Below, in pieces: positions 57,669 through 64,000 of a stretch of DNA of 64,000 bases; positions within the stretch are counted from its first letter, which is position 1; each line of letters begins with the position of its first letter. The translations under genes and the position numbers were made by a program. This DNA comes from Persicaria tinctoria (Eukaryota > Streptophyta > Magnoliopsida > Caryophyllales > Polygonaceae). The notes under the pieces were generated by a model, which had not been told where the DNA came from, searched no databases, and was given only the letters and a program-made list of their open reading frames with translations. The stretch spans positions 48,929,814 through 48,993,813 of the forward strand of contig JBANSL010000003.1 in assembly GCA_037127255.1 (NCBI GenBank), read 5' to 3'.

Positions 57669-58370
57669 TGTTGGGCCTAGGGCCCATTTGGTCCAGCCCA
57701 AGAATGCCATTCCTTGGCTTCTGATGGAAGAATTAAAAGTAAGGCAATTATGCCTTTTTGCTTGTGGAGCACGGGAGAAAGGTGAGCAGGAGCTCCAAGA
57801 GTGCCGCTAGTAGCAAAGGAAAGAAAAGAGGAGAGGGAAAGAAAAGAGAGAGGAGGGAGATTGGAGAGGAGAGGTAAGAGATTTGAGCGGGTGTTTCGTC
57901 TCTTGACCCGATGATCCGTCTTCATCCTTCGGCAAGTCAACAAAGGGAGATTGTTGATAGGTATTTTCTCCTCCTTGGAAATCTAATCTGATTACAAGTG
58001 TTTAGGTGGATTTTGGAGAGGAATCCTTTCTAGATCGGGTTGTATTTAGATTGGTATTTGAGATCTCCATGTTTATTTGTCTCGGGTTGAGACTGGATTG
58101 TTAAACACTTGTATTTGCCTATTGATTAGTGGATTGGTTGCTCTGGTGGGCGGAAGGTGGGTTTTTTGATCCTCTGGTTAGAGAGGGTTTTTTCCACGTA
58201 AATCTTGTGTCAATATTTGTGCTTTTATCTGTGTTTTCGTTGCTTGGTTGTTTGGTTTCCGGATTGGATATTATCGGTTGGTTGTTAGTTTGCTGGCTGA
58301 TTGTTATCGGTTCTCTTATTACCGGAATTCGCTTTCGGGTGCAGCTGGAAAGTTGTTTCTAGCCCCAACA
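57669..58370 (+). repeat. Copia 5' LTR (702 bp)
   Basis: TGTTGGGCCTAG to CCCCAACA, same length as the 3' LTR. Confidence 0.94.
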
Positions 58371-58371
58371 A

Positions 58372-58384
58372 GTGGCATCAGAGC
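58372..58384 (+). other. Copia primer binding site, tRNA-iMet type
   Basis: GTGGCATCAGAGCC at the LTR junction (bases from about 58372) matches TGGTATCAGAGCC with one change. Confidence 0.85.
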
Positions 58385-58429
58385 CAGGTTGATCTTTGGC
58401 GGTGTTGTTTTTGGGTAATAGGAGTAGAG

Positions 58430-60088
58430 ATGACGACAAAGACCGAGGAATTTGCGGGTACAATGATAAAGCTAACGGCTTCGAATTTCTCTATTTGGAA
58501 GACGAAGATGGAGGATGTTTTGTATTGCAAAGACCTGTTTGATCCGGTTGAATTGGGATCGAAGAAGCTAGCTGAGACATCCGATAATGAATGGAAGAAA
58601 CTGCACAGGAAAGCAGTTGGAACCATCAGAATGTGGGTGGATAATAGTGTTTATCACCACATAAGCAATGAGACAGATGCACATGTATTGTGGAAAAAAT
58701 TGGAGAAGATGTATGAAAGGAAGTCAGCCCAGAGTAAAGCTTTTTTGATAAGAAAGCTGGTGAATCTCAAGTTCAGAGATGGAAAGCCTATTGCAGAGCA
58801 TCTGAGTGAGTTTCAGGAATTGGTAAATCAGTTGAACATCATGAAGTTAGTCCTTGATGATGAGTCGCAAGCGTTGTTGCTCTTGAGCTTTTTACCTGAT
58901 AGTTGGGAGACTCTAGTGGTGTCGATTAACAACTCTGCCGTGGGTGGGGTTGTGTCCTTATTTGCAGTGAAGGATAGTCTCTACAACGAGGAGACTAGGA
59001 GGAAGGATATGGGCACATATTCGTCACATGCTCTCATGACAGTTTCAGGGAGCAGGTCTAGAGGGAGATCTCAGACTAGGGGGAGCTTTGTTTGCTATCA
59101 TTGTGGCAAGAAAGGGCACATGAAGAGGAATTGCAATGTGTGGAAGAAGAAAAGAGATGAAGAGGAATATCAGAAGGGTACAACGTCAGTTCTGCAGGAC
59201 AGTGATGATGAGCAGGTTGTTCTCACATGCTTGGAGGAGCCGGATTCTTGTGTAGAGTAGATTGTTGATGGAGCTGCATGCTTCCATGCTACATCAAGGA
59301 GGAAAGCGTTTACTTCATACCGAGTGGGACGCTTTGGCAAAGCAAAGATGGGGAACGGAAGCTTGTCTGATATTGTTGGTATGGGAGATGTTTGTGTAAT
59401 GACAAAAACAGGTTGCAGGATGATACTGACAGATGTGCGACACATACAGGATTTGCAGAAGAATCTGATATCTCTTCAAGTCTTGGATAAAAAGGGCTAT
59501 GATAACTTCTTCGGAAGTAGGAAGTGGAAACTCAAGAAAGGGTCAATAGTGATCGCTAGAGGTGATTTGAGCGGCACATTTTACAGAACTCAGATGGAAG
59601 AAATCAGGGAAGCTGTGACAGAGGTTCATGGTGATGCTTCACTTGATTTAGTGCAAGGGCTTACAGGATGCTTGAGTGAGAAGGGGCTGCAGAATCAGAA
59701 GAGAAAGTCTCTCATTTCTTTTGCTGATAAGCAGACCTTGAGCACTTGTGATTTGCTTGGTTTGCAGACAAGATTTAGCGGAACTTCTGAGACGTCAGAA
59801 GAGGATAGCCAAAGTGTGGAGTTTGCTTCAGAGGATTGTGCTGATGGGATAGCCGTGTCAGAGGGGAGTTCATCAGGTGCTATGAATGGTGGCAGATCTG
59901 AGCACGTCGAGCCAGCACGGATAGAAGAAACTGTCATAGGGTCAAAGAGAGAAGGTCATGCATTCACCGAGAGTTCTACCTCGGAGTACCAGAGAGTTAC
60001 GGAGGAGGGGGAGCTAGTGGGGGATGGTGACATCTGGCGAGCATCAATTCCGCGTCTCGGAGGTGAGACGGGACTAGGATGCAGGTGA
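58430..60088 (+). pseudogene. Copia gag - protease/pre-integrase polyprotein, one stop
   Basis: ATG at 58430. Residues 1-276 form a Copia gag: LTASNFSIWKTKMEDVLYC, then the UBN2-type middle (FLIRKLVNLKFRDGKPIAEH, LSEFQELVNQL), and a zinc knuckle CYHCGKKGHMKRNC (C-x2-C-x4-H-x4-C). A TAG at 59258-59260 ends it. The same frame continues with IVDGAACFHAT, a protease-like block where D-T/S-G/A is expected, then KMGNGSLSDIVGMGDVCV and the gag-pre-integrase block LTDVRHIQDLQKNLISLQVL. After GDLSGTFYRTQ the homology stops, and about 165 acidic residues lead to a TGA at 60086-60088. The TAG probably replaces the usual Trp (W-x-D-T/S). It packages element RNA; enzymes would come from a relative. Confidence 0.88.
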
Positions 60089-60135
60089 GGCCAAAACGAG
60101 CAGGAACGTCTTCCCCTTGGGCCGGAGGGGGAGAT

Positions 60136-60837
60136 TGTTGGGCCTAGGGCCCATTTGGTCCAGCCCAAGAATGCCATTCCTTGGCTTCTGATGGAAGAAT
60201 TAAAAGTAAGGCAATTATGCCTTTTGGCTCGTGGAGCACGGGAGAAAGGTGAGCAGGAGCTCCAAGAGTGCCGCCAGTAGCAAAGGAAAGAAAAGAGGAG
60301 AGGGAAAGAAAAGAGAGAGGAGGGAGATTGGAGATGAGAGGTAAGAGATTTGAGCGGGTGTTTCGTCTCTTGACCCGGTGATCCGTCTTCATCCTTCGGC
60401 AAGTCAACAATGAGAGTTTGTTGATAGGTATTTTCTCCTCCTTGGAAATCTAATCTGATTACAAGTGTTTAGCTAGATTTTGGAGAGGAATCCTTTCTAG
60501 ATCGGGTTGTATTTAGATTGGTATTTGAGATCTCCGTGTTTATTTGTCTCGGGTTGAGACTGGATTGTTAAACACTTGTATTTGCCTATTGATTAGTGGA
60601 TTGGTTGCTCTGGTGGGCGGAAGGTGGGTTTTTTGATCCTCTGGTTAGAGAGGGTTTTTCCCACGTAAATCTTGTGTCAATATTTGTGCTTTTATCTGTG
60701 TTGTGGTTGCTTGGTTGTTTGGTTTCCGGATTGGATATTATCGGTTGGTTGTTAGTTTGCTGGCTAATTGTTGTCGGTTCTCTTATTACCGGAATTCGCT
60801 TCCGGGTGCGGCTGGAAAGTGGTTTCTAGCCCCAACA
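60136..60837 (+). repeat. Copia 3' LTR (702 bp)
   Basis: Begins TGTTGGGCC after the purine tract at 60123-60135 and ends CCCCAACA before AAACA. Confidence 0.94.
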
Positions 60838-61790
60838 AAACAGGGCAATTTTTATTAAATTCAGATTTCAATGTTATTGCATTATGTCAATGAATTTGAA
60901 TGATGGAGTTTAATATGAATGCATGAATTCAGGTTGTTTGCATCGGCGTGAATGTTGTTGTATCCCCATTGAGACCACTGAGTTCTATTGAATTAGCAAG
61001 AGATTCTTTGAGTTCAAAACAATTGTTTGGTACTGTTTGGTCTGTTGCATTTTGTTAGCTTTAGTCAGGCATAGTTGTTCAAAACAATGATATTTTACAG
61101 AGAACACCATAGTTGAGTTGTGGCCGAAGGGGAGAGACTTCCAAATGGTATATTCAAGGCCAGTGTTGTTCTTTTACCATTTGAATTATCCTCTTGATTG
61201 TTTTATCCTGCCTCTATGTGTGTGTACATCTTTGTGCGAATCTCCATGGCTTGCATCTGAAATTCCCTTTCTTGTTGATTCCGGAATGAAAAAACACAAA
61301 GATGACATTGCTTCTTCAAGTGACTCCTAGTCTTGACAATGTCTGTGGGGATAGTAAAGAAATGAACTTACCCTACCATGATATGTGCAAGGAAATTGGT
61401 TCCTTCTAGATTTGGGATTGCCCACTGAAGTATGAGCAATTGTACTTTTAATCCAGGGTTTATATTTTACTCGCTGCCTCGTGTTTTATTGACATTTAGA
61501 TGATTCAGTTATACAAGCAGTTGTAGATTGCTAACTTTCAATATAGTTAGCAATGCATGTATAATCTTTAAAAAAGAAATAGAACAATTAAGCAAAATAG
61601 ATGAATTCACAAATTAAATATTCCTTTAGCATAGCTACACAAATAATCTTCTGGTATACAGGCTTTGGAATACCTTTGGAAGTGCAAGGAATAAGGTGAC
61701 AGCAATCCCACATAGGTTATTTGGTTGATTCTTTGGAATACCTTCTAAAAATTATTTGCTTGATTCTTACAACTGTGATAGAATATTTTT

Positions 61791-61861
61791 ATCCTATTAG
61801 CTCAATTGGTAGAGCAATCTGCGTTTGCACAAAGATGTGGGTTCGAATCCCACATAGGTTA
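61791..61861 (+). other. tRNA-like sequence in X2, plus strand
   Basis: Acceptor ATCCTAT / ATAGGTT with one mismatch. D stem GCTC / GAGC with box A TAGCTCAATTGGTAGAGC. T stem GTGGG / CCCAC with box B GGTTCGAATCC. Only 21 bases lie between the D and T arms, and they do not form a normal anticodon stem. It is close to the sequence at 49101-49171. Box A and the T arm resemble tRNA-Lys. Confidence 0.68.
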
Positions 61862-62049
61862 CATAATAAACAAGAACACATCAATGGTAAATTGTTAATC
61901 ATGCACATTATAATCTTATTTATGCACTTTTTAACCTGTTTTATACACTTTTTAACCTTATTTACGCACTTTTTAACCTCAAATACGCACTTTAATTTGA
62001 AATTGTTAGAAATTTAGAAAATGCATCAATAGTGACGCAATGTGCAAAT

Positions 62050-63560
62050 TTAACATCACATAGTGCAATAAAAACGTCTAAAAAAAATACATCGGTTTGT
62101 GCTAGCAGACCGAAATGCTTTGACAGAAAGAAATTCTTTCAGATTATAAAGTCCATTAATAGCAAAACTACTACAGCAAAAAAAAAGATCAACTTCATGG
62201 GGTCGCTACATCTCCTTGTGGCACAACATCTGCTTGAGTTGCCACTTCACTAGGGTCAGATGGCACATCTGCACTATATTCATGCACATCTGAACATTCA
62301 TATTATTCTAAATGTATCTTACTTTTGCACACTATTATTCTAAACGTGCACAATTGTATCTTACTTTTGCACAATTGAATTCTAAATCTGCACAATTGTA
62401 TCTTACTTTTTGCACATATGTATTTTAAATATGCACGATTATATTCCAAATCTGCACAATTTTATCTTACTTTTGCACAATTGTAGTTTAAATCTGCACA
62501 ATTGTATCTTACTTTTGCACACTTGTATTCTAAATATGCACGATTATATTCTAAATGTGCATTAATAACATCAATTTATGCTAGCAGACTGAAATGCTTT
62601 GACACAAAAAAATTCATTCGAATTATAAAGTCCATTTCTACTAAAGCAAAAAAAACAAAGATCAACTTCATGGGGTCGCTTCATCTCCTTGTGCTGCAAC
62701 ATCACTAGCATCTCTCGACCAAGCACAAACATTCATTACCACATCATCTGCTTGAGTTGTCACTCCATGAGAGTCGGATTGCACATCTGCACTATATTCA
62801 TGCACATCTGAATATTCATATCATTCTAAATGCATCATACTTTTGCACACTATTATTCTAAATGTGAACAATTGTATTCTAAATTTGCACAATTGTATCT
62901 TACTTTTGCACAATTGTATTCTAAATCTACACAATTGAATCTTACCTTTTTGCAGACTTGTATTCTAAATTTGCTCAATTGTATTCTAAATCTGCACAAT
63001 TGTATTTTACTTTTGCACAATTGCAGTTTAAATTTGCACAATTGTATCTTACGTTTGCACACTTGTATTATAAATGTGCACATTGTAATTTTATTTTTGC
63101 TCTTTATGTTCTTATATTTGCACGTAACACTTTTATTTTTGCACCTTATACTCTTATTCATAAAGAGAAACATAGTACTTGTAAGCGATAAACATAGATA
63201 GCCTATGCGGGATTTGAACCCACATCTTTGTGCGTAGGCACATTGCTCTCCCATTTTGAGCTAATTGACTTTTAATGACACATTGGAAGCGAGGGAAATG
63301 GATGTAAGTAGAAAAAACATCACTAGCATCTCTCGACCAAGCACAAACATTAATTAGTACATCATCTGCTTGAGTTGTCACTTCACGAGAGTCAGATTGC
63401 ACATTTGTACTCTATTCATGCACATCTGAATATTCATATCATTCTAAATGTATCTTACTTTTGCACACTATTATTCTAAATGTGCACAATTTTATTCTAA
63501 ATTTGCACAATTGTATCTTACTTTTGCACAATTATATTCTAAATCTGCACAATTGTATCT
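62050..63560. repeat. large imperfect repeats with GCACAATTGTATCTTACTTT units
   Basis: A unit beginning TGCTAGCAGACYGAAATGCT at 62098 and 62579 includes ATCAACTTCATGGGGTCGCT and CATGCACATCTGAA. Parts recur near 62700-62820 and 63320-63440. Between them are minisatellite runs of TTTGCACAATTGTATTCTAA-like units. Open frames rich in Leu, Cys and His here are repeat artefacts. Confidence 0.8.
63199..63270 (-). other. tRNA-like sequence in X2, minus strand
   Basis: Minus strand: TAGCTCAAAATGGGAGAGC box A, GGTTCAAATCCCGC box B and a partly paired acceptor AGTCAAT / ATAGGCT. Flanked by the same kind of repeats as the copies at 49101 and 61791. Confidence 0.62.
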
Positions 63561-64000
63561 TACTTTTGCATGTTTATTAGAGCAAATCTCCTAAAAAAAT
63601 CCCAACCAAAATGGAATCAGGCTGCAAAAGAAGAAATGTCACAAATGTGCAATCTAGTTCAATTAGTGAAGTTAAATATGCTAAAGGCATAGATTCCACA
63701 AATCAGAAATGTTGGTATTAAAAAACCCTAGGGCAAATTTGAATTTGAAATTATAATTGACCAACATAGATCTACAATTCATCGCATAGATAAAGGGCAA
63801 AGGGAATCCAGCAGAAGGAGAATCAACCTTTATTAATATATGATCAAGTGTCACCTCTATGAAATGCGATACCTAGCAGATCTAGCACAGAAAAAATCCA
63901 ATGATGGCAGCAAAATCAAAGCAAAAAAACATAAGAAATTCAAGAAGCATCAAAATCAAAGCCATAAGCAACTAAATAGGACGAATCAAAGAAAAAGTGG
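63561..64000. other. unassigned sequence at window end
   Basis: AT-rich sequence that resembles the interior of X1 just after its repeats (around 49900-50350) in general style. No gene is recognised. Confidence 0.4.

Larger units (their letters stand above)
57669..60837 (+). mobile_element. short non-autonomous Ty1/Copia retrotransposon
   Basis: Two 702-bp LTRs (57669-58370 and 60136-60837), starting TGTTGGGCC and ending CCCCAACA, are flanked by a perfect 5-bp duplication AAACA (57664-57668, 60838-60842). An iMet PBS follows the left LTR and a purine tract GGAGGGGGAGAT precedes the right. The 1765-bp interior encodes gag and a protease/pre-integrase region only; integrase, reverse transcriptase and RNase H are missing. 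The LTRs differ at roughly twenty positions by eye. Confidence 0.94.
56588..64000. mobile_element. X2, related to X1; right end not in window
   Basis: The left terminus GTTAAAATGTAAAACATCCTTAGGGTG copies the X1 terminus, including the repeated GTGTAAAATTTTATATTTTAATGA. A matching right end was not found before 64000. Interior: gene-5'-like sequence at 56780-57660 without a recognised product, the Copia element, and from 61.7 kb tRNA-like and GCACAATTG-rich repeats resembling X1. The stretch 60843-61790 has no recognised gene. The extent is inferred. Confidence 0.4.

Noticed and set aside
61791..61861. Functional tRNA gene
   Set aside because: Acceptor, D and T arms fold, but the 21-base gap cannot form a normal anticodon arm, and similar copies occur in repeats.
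62830..63254. Open frames of 123 and 133 codons on both strands
   Set aside because: They arise from GCACAATTGTATTC-type repeats read in two directions.

Overview
This window is plant nuclear DNA, most likely from a eudicot, and is almost entirely transposable elements. I found no intact host gene. The plant call rests on MULE genes of plant type (MURA transposase with an OTU-like peptidase, plant mobile domain), tRNA-Asp and tRNA-iMet primer binding sites, a plant L1-type LINE with an RNase H tail, a CACTA-like element carrying endoglucanase and cyclin B fragments, a hAT MITE, and a Copia element with a zinc-knuckle gag.

Layout. 1-3.1 kb is unassigned AT-rich DNA with a degenerate tandem repeat. 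3.1-5.0 kb holds a gypsy-type polyprotein tail, a PBS-like site and leader. 5.0-40.5 kb is a nested stack. A non-autonomous Ty3/gypsy element (LTRs 5719-13598 and 16151-40509, tRNA-Asp PBS) is interrupted in its left LTR by a related complete element (6590-12831, TSD AGAGG). Its right LTR is interrupted by a 22.7-kb CACTA-like element (16556-39292, TSD AGG). Each LTR shows the uninterrupted version of the other's insertion site. The CACTA-like element carries broken pieces of a GH9 endoglucanase and a B-type cyclin, and is itself interrupted by an 11.6-kb MULE (25880-37472). 40.5-43.9 kb is a minus-strand gypsy LTR with an iMet PBS. A 404-bp hAT MITE (44111-44514, 8-bp TSD) and a 5'-truncated LINE (44572-47818, about 16-bp TSD) follow. 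47.9-64 kb is a mosaic of inverted-repeat elements set in (TA)n tracts, with minisatellites, tRNA-like sequences and a short Copia element (57669-60837, 702-bp LTRs, TSD AAACA).

The MULE is the most interesting part. It carries about seven genes: a MURA-OTU fusion, two paralogous genes of an unrecognised CNCQH family, a third unrecognised gene, a BED-type zinc-finger mini-protein, a small coiled-coil protein and a plant-mobile-domain gene. Six of them form three divergent pairs and the seventh reads inward from the right end. An 18-bp palindrome, ACCGCAT-N4-ATGCGGT, occurs about 21 times and only in five places: both termini and the three divergent promoters. There it lies about 8-27 bp upstream of each TATA-like box. 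This suggests one DNA-binding protein acting on both the ends and all the promoters.

Most copies are decayed. Nonsense codons in the MULE and LINE genes mostly read as CGA to TGA or CAG to TAG, as expected from deamination of methylated cytosine. All calls come from reading the sequence; no database search was possible.
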